From Paractinoplanes deccanensis (GTDB lineage Bacteria; Actinomycetota; Actinomycetes; Mycobacteriales; Micromonosporaceae), in contig NZ_BOMI01000026.1 of NCBI RefSeq assembly GCF_016862115.1, positions 1 through 50,060 of the forward strand: DNA of 50,060 nucleotides, given 5' to 3'. Numbering within the stretch: the first letter of the stretch is position 1; every line of letters starts with the position of its first letter. This document shows positions 1 to 11,396 of this stretch, piece by piece. Made by a program: the position numbers and the translations under genes. The notes under the pieces were generated by a model. That model made no database searches. It was not told the origin of the DNA and was given only the letters and a program-made list of their open reading frames with translations.

Positions 1-298
1 TGATTTGTCCTCGCGGGACTGCGCCTCCACGGCCGGATTTGTCCGGATGGCGCGGTGGGTGATGGTTGAGGGTCGGCTGTGCCGCTGCCGCGGAGTGATA
101 CGCGGCCGGCGGCTGCCACCGCGGTGGAGTGAGGTGCGGTTACTGGCGATCCGCCTGGCGGGGCCGGTGGCCGCCGGCGCCACGTTCGGCTCGATGAGCT
201 GCCCGTCGGGCACTGGTCCACCGATCTATCGATGTGGATGTCGCGCCCTTCGATGTAACGTGCATCACATTCATGGTTACTCCACGGGGGAGGAAGTC
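1..298. other. Upstream region without a recognised gene
   Basis: This stretch at the left edge precedes the subtilase gene. An open frame runs through it in the subtilase frame, but its translation is basic, cysteine-containing and unlike any signal peptide, so I read it as noncoding. A small hairpin (CCGGA/TCCGG arms, 33-46) is present. Nothing else is recognisable; the promoter of the subtilase gene should lie here. Confidence 0.4.
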
Positions 299-3200
299 GT
301 GAGGAATCCGCATGGATTAGTGACCGTCCGTCGTTCGATCGTCGCGGCCGTGGTCGCCGTGCTGGCCGGCCCGGCGGGGGCCGCGCAGGCCGCGCCCGCG
401 CAGGCCGCGCCCGCGCAGGCCCGGCCCGGGGACGAGCCGGCGCCGCTGCTCGCTTCGCCGGCCGGCGCCGAGGTGGTCAAGGACCGCTACATCGTGATGC
501 TCAAGGGGGCCGCGCCCGCCTCCGCGCGCAGCGGCCTGGTGGGACGGGCCCGGGCGCGCGGCGCGACCGTCCGGCACCAGTACACAGCCGCGCTCAACGG
601 GTTCTCCGCCACGCTCTCGGCCGACGCCCTGGCCGAGGTGCGGCGCGACCCGAACGTCGTGCACGTCGAGCCGGTTCTGGTCGGGCACGGCGCCGGCGAA
701 CAGCCGAATCCGCCGTCGTGGGGCCTGGACCGCATCGACCAGCCGGTGTCGGTCGACAAGTGGTACAAGTACACCGCGACCGGGCAGGGCGTGCGCGTCT
801 ACGTCATCGACTCGGGCATCAACCGCGCGCATCAGGAGTTCACCGGCCGGGTCGACACCGGATACGACTACGTCGACGACGACTACGACCCCGCCGACTG
901 CAACGGCCACGGCACGCACGTCGCGGGGACCGCGGCCGGCGCCACCGCGGGGGTGGCGAAGGAGGCCCGCATCATTCCGCTGCGCGTCCTCAACTGTGCC
1001 GGTGAGGCGGCGACGGACGACTCCATCGCCGCGTTCGACTGGGTGACGTCGAATCACCCGGCCGGCACTCCGGGAGTCGTGAACTTCAGCATCGGCCACC
1101 GGAACGGCACCAGTGTCACGATGGAGGCCGCCATCACCCGGCTGATCAACAACCGTTCCGTGACCGTGGTGGTCGCGGCCGGCAACGACAACGGGAACGC
1201 GTGCGATCATTCGCCGGGCCGGCTCGGGCCGGTGCTCACGGTGGCCTCGGTCAGCGAGCCGAACAGGCGGGCGTCCGATTCGAACTGGGGTGCGTGCGTG
1301 GACCTCTTCGCGCCGGGCGAGGCGATCAAGTCCGCCGACTGGCGTTCCACCGTCGACCTCCGCTTGGCCAGCGGTACGTCCATGGCGGCTCCGCACGTCG
1401 CCGGCGCGGCCGCCCTGCACCTTCAGTCCAACCCGGGCGCCACGCCGGCCCAGGTGCACGCCGCGCTCGTCGACGTGGCCACGACCGGTGTCGTCGTCGA
1501 CCCGAAGGGCTCGCCGAACCGGCTGCTCTACCTCGCGCGTCAGAACGTCGTGCCCCAGTCGTCGCTCGAGAACCTGTTCAACAACTACGGCAACAACGCC
1601 GGCTGCGCCGACTGGAGCGGCGCCGACGCCACGCAGTCGGTGCCGTTGCCGAGCGGCAAGCGCGCGTGGTTCTTCGCCGACACCTACCTGAACAACCCGG
1701 GTGAACGGGCCGGCTTCTTCCGCAGCAGCCTGCGCAACTCGGTCGTCGTCCAGAACGGCTCCAGCCTCCGGACGATCACCGGCGGCAACACGTGCCGCGA
1801 GCATGACCAGTCGTTGCCGTTCCTGGAGCGATACGCGCGCACCCCGTTCGCCGAGCCGGGCTCGAACGCGTTCTACTGGCCGGGCGACGCGATGATCGTC
1901 GGGTCGAACGTGGTGAAGTTCTTCTACCGCAACATTCCCCAGCCGTGGCTCTGGACCGACACCCACAGCGCGGTCGCGAGCATCCCGATCAGCGCGCTGG
2001 AGAGCGGCAGCGCCACGCTGAACATCCAGCCGACGACGATCCCGCCGCGATACACGTACGGCGAGCACCCGATCAACTGGGGGCTCGCGCTGGTCCCGTA
2101 CGGCTCGGAGGTCCTGATCTATGGCGCGAGCATCGTCGACGCGCAGAACAACCGGAAGCTGTACCTCGCCAAGTCCACGCCGGCCGGGCTGACGAACCCG
2201 TCGAACTGGGCCTTCTACGCCGGTGGCGGGACCTGGTCGACGCTGGGCAACCAGGGCGCCGCCGTGCCGGTCGCCAACGACTTCTTCGTCGAGAACGGAT
2301 TCAGCGTCGCGTACGTCAACGGCCGCTACTGGCTGGTGCAGCACGAGCCCAACCTCGACGGCGGCAACATCGTCGCGCACGCGGCCGACCTGCCCTGGGG
2401 CTTCACCGCACGGCGGACCATCCTCTACACGCCGCCGGAGGGCATCCGCAGCGCGGGCAACAGGTACAAGTTCTACTACGAGGCGCGGATCCACCCGGGC
2501 CTCGCCGCGCGGGGCCGGCTGATCGTGTCGTACAACGTCAACACCTCCGCGGTCAGCGTCGGCTGCCGCAGCCTCAGCGACCACGACGGGTCGGTCTACC
2601 GGCCGCGCTTCCTGGAGGTGCCGCTGGGCCGGCTGGACCCCACTTTCCCGGCCACGTCGGCGAGCCCGGCGCCGGTGGCGGAGCTCGCCGCGGACTACGG
2701 CTGGTACGACTCGTGGGCGCCCGCCCAGCGCGCCAACGGCGGCTGCCCGCCGCTCACCGATCCCACGACGCTCGACGCGACCGTCAAGCCGGACGGCACG
2801 GTGGACCTCGCCTGGAGCGACTACGGCCAGGACATGTGGTATTGGGTGGAGTCGCGTGACGTCACCGCCGGCGCGGCCTGGAGCAGGCCCGCGCTGTGGC
2901 GGACCGGCACGTCGATGACCGACATCCCGGTGATGGAGCCCGGCAAGCAGGGCCACACGTTCGAGTGGCGCGTCGTGCCGTTCGCCAACGGCTCACCCAC
3001 GAATCAGGAGGCGCCGGCCTCCAACGTGGTGCAGCGCACCGTGACCGTGCAGGCGCCGGCCCAGGTCACCGGCGTCGTGGCGACCCGCGTCGAGCCGGGC
3101 CGGATCGAGGTGCGCTGGGACAGGGTGACCAGCCCCTCCGACAAGGTCTACTACTTCATCGACCACTGGAACATCTCGGCCGGCCAGACGGAGGACCAGG

Positions 3201-3343
3201 CCACCCGATTCGGCCCGATGAACGAGGGCACCCAGTCGGCCACCCTGTCGTTCACCGCGGGCGACATGATCGGCTTCCGGGTGCGGGCGCAGAACGTCGG
3301 CGGCTTCGGCCCGCCGTCGGAGCGGGCCGTGGCCACCGCCTGA
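299..3343 (+). CDS. Secreted S8 subtilase with propeller-like and fibronectin domains
   Basis: A 1014-residue exported serine protease. GTG at 299 is chosen because GGGGGAGGAAG lies just upstream and a basic, hydrophobic, Ala-rich signal sequence follows; the frame is open further upstream but implausible. An I9 propeptide spans about residues 62-128. The catalytic domain follows, with Asp171 (VIDSGIN), His204 (GHGTHVAG) and Ser361 (GTSMAAPHVAG), as in proteinase K-like subtilases. Residues about 420-815 do not belong to the protease: they are rich in Trp, Tyr and Asn and look like a DUF4185/DUF5005-type propeller related to glycosidase folds. Two fibronectin III-like domains end the protein (about 817-915 and 917-1014). 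Propeptide and protease are clear; the middle-domain name is inference. The extra domains probably direct the protease to a polymer. A short AAPAQ repeat sits after the signal peptide. Confidence 0.9.
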   Translation: MRNPHGLVTVRRSIVAAVVAVLAGPAGAAQAAPAQAAPAQARPGDEPAPLLASPAGAEVVKDRYIVMLKGAAPASARSGLVGRARARGATVRHQYTAALNGFSATLSADALAEVRRDPNVVHVEPVLVGHGAGEQPNPPSWGLDRIDQPVSVDKWYKYTATGQGVRVYVIDSGINRAHQEFTGRVDTGYDYVDDDYDPADCNGHGTHVAGTAAGATAGVAKEARIIPLRVLNCAGEAATDDSIAAFDWVTSNHPAGTPGVVNFSIGHRNGTSVTMEAAITRLINNRSVTVVVAAGNDNGNACDHSPGRLGPVLTVASVSEPNRRASDSNWGACVDLFAPGEAIKSADWRSTVDLRLASGTSMAAPHVAGAAALHLQSNPGATPAQVHAALVDVATTGVVVDPKGSPNRLLYLARQNVVPQSSLENLFNNYGNNAGCADWSGADATQSVPLPSGKRAWFFADTYLNNPGERAGFFRSSLRNSVVVQNGSSLRTITGGNTCREHDQSLPFLERYARTPFAEPGSNAFYWPGDAMIVGSNVVKFFYRNIPQPWLWTDTHSAVASIPISALESGSATLNIQPTTIPPRYTYGEHPINWGLALVPYGSEVLIYGASIVDAQNNRKLYLAKSTPAGLTNPSNWAFYAGGGTWSTLGNQGAAVPVANDFFVENGFSVAYVNGRYWLVQHEPNLDGGNIVAHAADLPWGFTARRTILYTPPEGIRSAGNRYKFYYEARIHPGLAARGRLIVSYNVNTSAVSVGCRSLSDHDGSVYRPRFLEVPLGRLDPTFPATSASPAPVAELAADYGWYDSWAPAQRANGGCPPLTDPTTLDATVKPDGTVDLAWSDYGQDMWYWVESRDVTAGAAWSRPALWRTGTSMTDIPVMEPGKQGHTFEWRVVPFANGSPTNQEAPASNVVQRTVTVQAPAQVTGVVATRVEPGRIEVRWDRVTSPSDKVYYFIDHWNISAGQTEDQATRFGPMNEGTQSATLSFTAGDMIGFRVRAQNVGGFGPPSERAVATA

Positions 3344-3379
3344 TCGGCGCCTCGCGCGGGCGGGCTACCGTCAGGGTGA

Positions 3380-6121
<2,742 letters not shown>

Positions 6122-6140
6122 CCGGTTTCTCATAGCGCTC

Positions 6141-6198
6141 CCGGGCGCGTCTGTCCACGGGCGACTGCATGCCCGCACCCTGGGACAAGCGCGCCCGG
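6141..6198 (+). terminator. Long nested hairpin, terminator candidate
   Basis: The arms 6141-6156 and 6183-6198 are inverted copies of 16 bases with two mismatches. Inside lies a second perfect stem, CGGGC (6158-6162) with GCCCG (6171-6175), around an 8-base loop. It begins about 20 bases after the stop codon of the family 2 glycosidase. There is no U-tract, which is usual for actinomycete terminators. It could also be a regulatory cruciform. Confidence 0.55.
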
Positions 6199-6319
6199 AC
6201 AGAACTTTTGGCTCGCGGGAGGAAAGTTCGGGCACGTTCGGCGAAAGCTATGGACGCTCGAGCGAAAGTGGCTCAGGATATTCACAATTTCGAATCGAGC
6301 CCGTAACCGGGGAGCGTCG

Positions 6320-9271
6320 ATGAAACGTCTGCTCGTTGCTGCTCTGCTCGTCGGAACATTCGCCGCGGCGCCCGCGTACGCCGCTGACCCGCCAGCCCAG
6401 GAGCCGGGGGTGACGCTCAGGACGTACGACATCGGGCTGCCGATGAACCGGGTCTGTGAGCTCAAGCCCGGCCAGACCCCCAATGTGGACAAGCTGATGC
6501 CCACAGTGGACTGGTCGACGATCGAGCAGTTCGGGCTCGGCGACAACTTCGTCACGCACGCGATCGCCAACCTCACCGTGCCCACCGCCGGGGCGTACGC
6601 GTTCCGGCTCGTCAGCGACGACGGCTCGAAGCTGTTCATCGGCGACGACCTCGTCATCGACCACGACGGCCTGCACGACGTCGAGCCGCCCGGCGAGGGC
6701 ACGATCGAACTCGCCGCCGGCATGCACCCGTTGCGCGTCGAGCACTTCGACCGTACGGGCGGGCAGCGGCTCACCCTGTCGTGGCGCCCGCCCGGCGCGA
6801 GCGACTTCGCCGTGGTGCCGGCCGGCGCGCTGAGCACCGACGCCGGCGTCGTGCGGGTGACCGCCCCGGGCCAGAAGGAGTGCGTCGCGGGCACCGACGC
6901 TCCCGGCGACGGGTTGCCGCTCACCGCCGTGCATCCCGGCTATGACCTCACCGACCTGCGCCCGCCGGGCTTCGAGCCTCAGGTCACCGGCATCGCCTGG
7001 CGGCCGGACGGCAAGATGGTGCTCTCCACCTGGGGCGGCTCCGACAAGGTGACCGGCGAGATCTACCTGGTCGAGAACGTGACCGGGGCGACCACGCCCC
7101 AAAAGGTGACGTACCGCAAGATCGCCGATGGCCTCAAGGAGCCGATGGGCATCGCCGTGGTCGACGGCCTGGTCTACGTGTCGCAGAAGCACGAGCTGAC
7201 CGAGCTGCGGGACACCAACGGCGACCAGGTGCTCGACGCCCGCCGCACGGTCGCGGTGTGGCCGTTCGGCGGCAACTTCCACGAGTTCGCGTTCGGCCTG
7301 CTCTACAGGAACGGCAACTTCTACCTGAACCTGTCGGTCGCCATCGACCTCGGCGGCGCCACCACCGACCCGCAGCCGGTCGGCGGTCGCGGCACCACCG
7401 TCGTCGTCGACCGCAAGAGCGGCCAGGTCTCCACGATCGCGGGCGGTCTGCGCACGCCGAACGGCATCGGCTGGGGCCCGGACGGCAGCAGCCTCTACGT
7501 GACCGACAACCAGGGCGGCTGGCTCCCGTCGTCCAAGCTCGTCAAAATCGAGCAGGGCGCGTTCTACAACCACTACACCAACCCGGACGGGCCGTTCGAC
7601 GCCGAGCCGGTGACGCGGCCGGTGCTGTGGCTGCCGCAGAACCAGATCGCCAACTCGCCGAGCACTCCGGTGGTGCTCAAGTCGGGGCCGTACAAGGGCC
7701 AGTTCCTCATCGGTGACGTCACCTACGGCGGACTTCAGCGGGCGTACGTCGAAAAGGTGAACGGCCAGGAGCAGGGCGCCGTCTTCCGCCACACGCAGGG
7801 CCTCGAGGCGGGCGTCAACCGGGTGTCGATCGGGCCGGACGGCGCGCTCTACGTCGGCGGTCTCGGCGCGGACGGCAACTGGGGCCAGGAGGGCAAGCTC
7901 CGCTACGGCCTCCAGAAGCTCACGCCGAACGGCACCACCGTGTTCGACATGAAGACCATGCGGGCCACCGGTACGGGGTTCGCGATCGAGTACACGAAGC
8001 CGCTGTCCGCCGAGACCGTCGCGAAACTGCCGGCGGCGTACCAGATCGAGCAATGGCGGTACGTGCCGACCGCGCAGTACGGCGGGCCGGAGGTCGACAA
8101 GGAGACGCTGAAGGTGACCGCCGCGAAGGTCTCCGGCGACCGGAAGACCGTCACGCTGACCGTCGAGGGCCTTCGCCGCGACCGTGTCGTGCACCTGCGC
8201 TCGCCTCGCCCGTTCGCCGCGAGCGACGGCGAGACACTGTGGAGCACCGAGGCGTGGTACACGCTGAACGAGATCCCGGGCAAGCACGCGCAGGAGGTCT
8301 TCTACGAGGCCGAGGAGGGATACCGGGAGGGCAGCGCCTCGCTCGCCACCGACCACGGCGGCTACTCCGGCGTCGGTTTCGTGGCCGGCTTCGGCTCGCT
8401 CAACGCGTCGACCACCACGCACGTCACGGTCGACAAGGCCGGCGACTATCTGGTCGGGCTGCGCTACTCCAACGGCCCCAACCCGTTCAGCGGCACCAAG
8501 ACGGTCAGCGTGCACGTCAACGACCGCAAGGTGCGGCAGATCTCGCTGCCCTCGACGGTCACCTGGGAGGAATGGGCCACCGCGACCGAGACGCTGCGGC
8601 TCGGCAAGGGCGTCAACAAGATCCAGTACCGGGTGGACGCGCTCGACACCGGGCACGTCAACCTCGACCTCATCAGCGTGCGGGAGCCGGGCAAGCGGAT
8701 CGTGCTCTTCGACGGCCACGGCCTGGACAACTGGCAGCACACCGACGGGCGGCGGCCGCAGTGGCCGGCGGTCACCGGCGGGGCGACCGAGGTCTGCTGC
8801 GGCGATCTGCGCACCAAGGAGGCCTTCGGCGACTACAAGCTGCACGTCGAGTTCAAGGTCCCGCTGCTGCCGCCCGAGGTGACCGGGCAGGACCGCGGCA
8901 ACAGCGGTGTCTACCAGCAGGAGCGTTACGAGCTTCAGATCCTCGACTCGTACGGGGACACGACGCTCGCCAACAACGAGGCCGGCGCCATCTACCAGCT
9001 CAAGCCGCCGGACGTGAACGCGGCGACCGCGCCGGAGACCTGGCAGACGTACGACATCACGTTCCGCGCGGCGCGCTACGACGCGGCCGGCGCCAAGACC
9101 GCGAACGCGCGCATCAGCGTGGTGTGGAACGGCCGGACGATCCACCGGGACGTGGAGATCCCGGCCGGCACCGGAGGCAACATCCCGGAGGGCCCGGCGA
9201 CGGGCGCGATCCGCTTGCAGGACCACGGGAACAAGGTGCAGTACCGCAACATCTGGATCGAGCGCCAGTGA
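6320..9271 (+). CDS. Secreted PA14 / sorbosone-dehydrogenase-like / CBM / DUF1080 protein
   Basis: A 983-residue exported multidomain protein. GGGGAG precedes ATG 6320, and a classical signal peptide ends near AYA-ADP (about residue 22). In order: a PA14-like beta domain (about 28-185, with the signature DDGSKLFIGDDLVIDHDG), a six-bladed propeller of the glucose/sorbosone dehydrogenase type (about 210-540), an Ig-like linker, a CBM6/35-like domain (about 656-790, FYEAEEGY to NLDLISV), and a C-terminal DUF1080 domain (about 793-983, from LFDGHGLDNW to IRLQDHGNKVQYRNIWI). Some DUF1080 proteins hydrolyse 3-keto-glycosides, so the combination suggests oxidation and cleavage of a glycoside outside the cell. 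The domain calls are from motif reading; substrate and whether the propeller binds a cofactor are unknown. Confidence 0.82.
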   Translation: MKRLLVAALLVGTFAAAPAYAADPPAQEPGVTLRTYDIGLPMNRVCELKPGQTPNVDKLMPTVDWSTIEQFGLGDNFVTHAIANLTVPTAGAYAFRLVSDDGSKLFIGDDLVIDHDGLHDVEPPGEGTIELAAGMHPLRVEHFDRTGGQRLTLSWRPPGASDFAVVPAGALSTDAGVVRVTAPGQKECVAGTDAPGDGLPLTAVHPGYDLTDLRPPGFEPQVTGIAWRPDGKMVLSTWGGSDKVTGEIYLVENVTGATTPQKVTYRKIADGLKEPMGIAVVDGLVYVSQKHELTELRDTNGDQVLDARRTVAVWPFGGNFHEFAFGLLYRNGNFYLNLSVAIDLGGATTDPQPVGGRGTTVVVDRKSGQVSTIAGGLRTPNGIGWGPDGSSLYVTDNQGGWLPSSKLVKIEQGAFYNHYTNPDGPFDAEPVTRPVLWLPQNQIANSPSTPVVLKSGPYKGQFLIGDVTYGGLQRAYVEKVNGQEQGAVFRHTQGLEAGVNRVSIGPDGALYVGGLGADGNWGQEGKLRYGLQKLTPNGTTVFDMKTMRATGTGFAIEYTKPLSAETVAKLPAAYQIEQWRYVPTAQYGGPEVDKETLKVTAAKVSGDRKTVTLTVEGLRRDRVVHLRSPRPFAASDGETLWSTEAWYTLNEIPGKHAQEVFYEAEEGYREGSASLATDHGGYSGVGFVAGFGSLNASTTTHVTVDKAGDYLVGLRYSNGPNPFSGTKTVSVHVNDRKVRQISLPSTVTWEEWATATETLRLGKGVNKIQYRVDALDTGHVNLDLISVREPGKRIVLFDGHGLDNWQHTDGRRPQWPAVTGGATEVCCGDLRTKEAFGDYKLHVEFKVPLLPPEVTGQDRGNSGVYQQERYELQILDSYGDTTLANNEAGAIYQLKPPDVNAATAPETWQTYDITFRAARYDAAGAKTANARISVVWNGRTIHRDVEIPAGTGGNIPEGPATGAIRLQDHGNKVQYRNIWIERQ

Positions 9272-9281
9272 CCACCGGCGT

Positions 9282-9309
9282 CCCCGCGCGAGGTGCGTCT
9301 CGCGCGGGG
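9282..9309 (+). terminator. Perfect GC hairpin after DUF1080 gene
   Basis: An 11-bp perfect stem (CCCCGCGCGAG, 9282-9292, pairing with 9299-9309) encloses a 6-base loop ten bases after the stop codon. This is a strong intrinsic-terminator candidate of the U-less actinomycete kind. It separates the secreted protein gene from the riboswitch leader that follows. Confidence 0.7.
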
Positions 9310-9340
9310 CCGCCCGCTATCAGCGGACGTTCAGGTTCGT

Positions 9341-9455
9341 TGGCTACCGTGCCCGGCGAGGGGAGTACCTCGCCAAGAGCGTTGCGGTCATCACGGGCGT
9401 CCCGGTATGCCCCCGTGCGCACACCCGCCCGACGCGGGTGAGGGAGACCTCGGAC
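9341..9455 (+). promoter_or_regulatory. Probable yybP-ykoY manganese riboswitch
   Basis: The leader of the TerC-family gene carries the conserved elements of the yybP-ykoY aptamer: GGGGAGTA at 9360-9367, TCATCACGG in the middle, a strong stem (CACCCGC/GCGGGTG, 9422-9440) and GTGAGGGAGACC at 9438-9449, matching the GTGAGACC-type second conserved loop. This class senses Mn2+ and commonly precedes TerC/Alx-type and MntP-type transporters. I identified it from motifs and context only; the outer P1 pairing is imperfect by eye, so exact borders are uncertain. Confidence 0.72.
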
Positions 9456-9475
9456 GATGCATCGCGTCTCCGAGG
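9448..9475 (+). promoter_or_regulatory. SD-sequestering hairpin of the riboswitch
   Basis: CCTCGGA (9448-9454) pairs perfectly with TCCGAGG (9469-9475), and the loop holds a perfect CGATGCATCG palindrome. The right arm overlaps the ribosome site GAGGAGG (9472-9478) of the TerC-family gene. The left arm overlaps the 3' conserved part of the aptamer. The two structures are therefore mutually exclusive, as expected of a translational switch that opens when ligand is bound. Confidence 0.6.
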
Positions 9476-9486
9476 AGGTTTCCCCG

Positions 9487-10485
9487 ATGCTCCCATCCAT
9501 CGCGTCCCCCCAACTGTGGGCGATCAGCATTGTGGTGCTGCTGGCCCTGCTGGCGGCCGATTTCGTCGTGACGCGGCGGCCCCACGACGTGCCGATGCGC
9601 GAGGCGGTCGGCTGGTCGGTCTTCTACATGGCGCTTCCCGCGGTCTTCGGGCTGGTGCTCTGGTGGGTGTACGGCAGCCGCCCGGCGATCGAGTTCTACA
9701 CCGGCTTCGTGGTCGAGAAGTCCCTGTCGGTCGACAACCTGTTCGTCTTCATGCTGCTGCTCGGCGCGTTCGCGGTGCCACCCTCGCTGGCCCAGAGGGT
9801 TCTGCTGTACGGCATCGTGGGCGCCCTGGTGCTCCGCGGCGTCTTCATCGCGGCGGGCGCGGCCGTGCTCCAGGCCGGCACGTGGGCGTTCCTGCTCTTC
9901 GGCGCGGCCCTCCTGCTCACCGCGATCAAGGTGATGCGCGACGCGGTCCGGGGCGACGACCACGAGATCGACATCGACCAGATGCGCAGCGTACGCCTGA
10001 TGCGCCGCTTCTTCCCGGTGACGAGGGACTACCGCGGCGCCAAGCTCGTCGTCCGCGAGGCCGGCCGCCGCGCCCTCACCCCGCTCGCCGTGGTGGTGGT
10101 CGCCGTCTTCATGACCGACATCGTCTTCGCCGTCGACTCGGTCCCCGCCGTCTACGGCGTCACCGAGGACCCGTACCTGGTCTTCGCCACCAACGCGTTC
10201 GCCCTGATGGGTTTGCGGGCCCTCTACTTCGTGCTGCGCAACGTCCTCGACAAGCTGCGCCACCTCAACTACGGCCTGGCCATCATCCTGGCCTTCATCG
10301 GCGTCAAGCTGGTCCTGCACTGGGCGCACGGCATCTGGAAGTCCGTGCCCGAGGTGCCCACGCTGGCCTCGCTGGGCTTCATCGCCCTCACCCTGATCAC
10401 GGTCACCATGACCAGCGTGATCGCCAACCGCCGAGACGCGAAGGCCCTCACCGAGCCGGAGAAGGTGGAGGCCGGCCGAACCTAG
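9487..10485 (+). CDS. TerC-family integral membrane protein
   Basis: A 332-residue polytopic membrane protein of the TerC/Alx family, with about eight or nine hydrophobic segments and the family signature FVVEKSLSVDNLFVF early, plus DIVFAVDSVPAV in the second half. These Asp-rich membrane motifs are thought to handle Mn2+ or similar cations, and bacterial relatives export manganese or supply metal to exported proteins. ATG 9487 is chosen over ATG 9457 because GAGGAGG lies nine bases upstream and 9457 falls inside the regulatory hairpin. A probable Mn2+ riboswitch precedes it, so translation should rise with manganese. It ends 17 bases from the convergent AbiEii gene. Confidence 0.9.
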   Translation: MLPSIASPQLWAISIVVLLALLAADFVVTRRPHDVPMREAVGWSVFYMALPAVFGLVLWWVYGSRPAIEFYTGFVVEKSLSVDNLFVFMLLLGAFAVPPSLAQRVLLYGIVGALVLRGVFIAAGAAVLQAGTWAFLLFGAALLLTAIKVMRDAVRGDDHEIDIDQMRSVRLMRRFFPVTRDYRGAKLVVREAGRRALTPLAVVVVAVFMTDIVFAVDSVPAVYGVTEDPYLVFATNAFALMGLRALYFVLRNVLDKLRHLNYGLAIILAFIGVKLVLHWAHGIWKSVPEVPTLASLGFIALTLITVTMTSVIANRRDAKALTEPEKVEAGRT

Positions 10486-10502
10486 GTGTGCCGGCCGCGG
10501 CG

Positions 10503-11396
10503 TCAAGCGGTCGGTAACCAAGCCTGATGGTCGGTGCTCCAGGTGCCGACGGCGGATCCCGCCAGGAGTGGGTTGAGGAACGGCCGGACGACGGCCAGTG
10601 CGTCGTCGAGTTCGCGCGCCGATAGGCCAACCGCGCGGCCGGCCTCCGCGCGATAGCCGGACGTCCAAAGTTTGCGGTCGGGTGGGTCGAAGAGAGGAGG
10701 CAACTCCAACTTCCGTCGCCGGCTCTCCTTGCTTAGTGCCCGCATCTGCGATTCGGCCGACACGGTGGCGCCCTCGACGATGGTGACGAGATCGATGAGG
10801 TCCTTGAACCTTGTCGACGGTCGGCCGCCGTGTCGCTCGAGTATCGCGCAGACCTTGTCCGCAACATGGTCGACCAGAGGATATGCGCGCCACGGTCTCC
10901 GCTCCTGCGCGACTGCGGACACCGAGGTCAAGGGGCGTACAGGTTCCGGCTCGGCACTCATCTGAATGCCGTCCGCCACGATGTCCACCTGGAACCCGGC
11001 CCATACTCTTGTGCCGATGAGCGACTGAATCTTCACTCGAGCCCCTTGGGCGCCGGCTGCCTTGATTCTGACCGACGTACCGACTTCGAACCGCATCCAA
11101 TCGCCGATGTCGAGTCGCGCTGCTTCGCGCAGTTGAGCTTCGACGTCGTCGATTTTGCCTGCGCGATAGAGATCGATGTCGATCGTGTGGCGAGCCGAAA
11201 GGCGGCGCGCCAGAAGGGCAGTCGCGCCCTTCACCACCCATCCTTCGTCGGTTCTGTAGAGACGTTCGACCAATTGGTCGTAGGCGTATTGCCGCTGCAA
11301 GTCGGCCAACGACCAGGGTGCGTGCGCTCCTTCTGCTCGCAGCTTGTCGGTGACGGCCCGGCGTGCTGCGTCCGGCGTCGTATAGCGTGGTGGCAT
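10503..11396 (-). CDS. abiEii: AbiEii-type nucleotidyltransferase toxin
   Basis: A 297-residue member of the AbiEii/AbiGii (DUF1814) nucleotidyltransferase family, the toxin half of type IV toxin-antitoxin systems. The core motif is visible at about residues 60-80: KGATALLARR then TIDIDLY, supplying the Gly/Ser-type loop and the DxD metal-binding aspartates. A second acidic motif, FQVDIVADG, supplies the third carboxylate. A later KVCAILERHG...RFKDLIDL block is also typical. The start ATG overlaps the stop of the upstream antitoxin (TGATG), indicating translational coupling. Known AbiEii enzymes use NTPs, and mycobacterial relatives modify tRNA 3' ends; the target here is unknown. Base composition is visibly less GC-rich than neighbouring genes, suggesting transfer. 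Confidence 0.85.
   Translation of the reverse strand: MPPRYTTPDAARRAVTDKLRAEGAHAPWSLADLQRQYAYDQLVERLYRTDEGWVVKGATALLARRLSARHTIDIDLYRAGKIDDVEAQLREAARLDIGDWMRFEVGTSVRIKAAGAQGARVKIQSLIGTRVWAGFQVDIVADGIQMSAEPEPVRPLTSVSAVAQERRPWRAYPLVDHVADKVCAILERHGGRPSTRFKDLIDLVTIVEGATVSAESQMRALSKESRRRKLELPPLFDPPDRKLWTSGYRAEAGRAVGLSARELDDALAVVRPFLNPLLAGSAVGTWSTDHQAWLPTA

Noticed and set aside
5..298. Subtilase start at the window edge
   Set aside because: The 98 extra residues have no signal-peptide character, while GTG 299 has a strong ribosome site and a proper signal sequence.
317..2956. Long antisense frame of 879 codons opposite the subtilase
   Set aside because: Its Arg/Val/Asp-rich composition is the usual mirror of a GC-rich gene, and the plus strand has unmistakable protease motifs.
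6286..6299. TTCGAATC resembling a tRNA T-loop
   Set aside because: No flanking acceptor, D or anticodon stems can be formed; it is just promoter-region DNA.
9457..9486. Upstream ATG of the TerC-family gene
   Set aside because: It lies inside the riboswitch hairpin and lacks a ribosome site; ATG 9487 is well placed after GAGGAGG.
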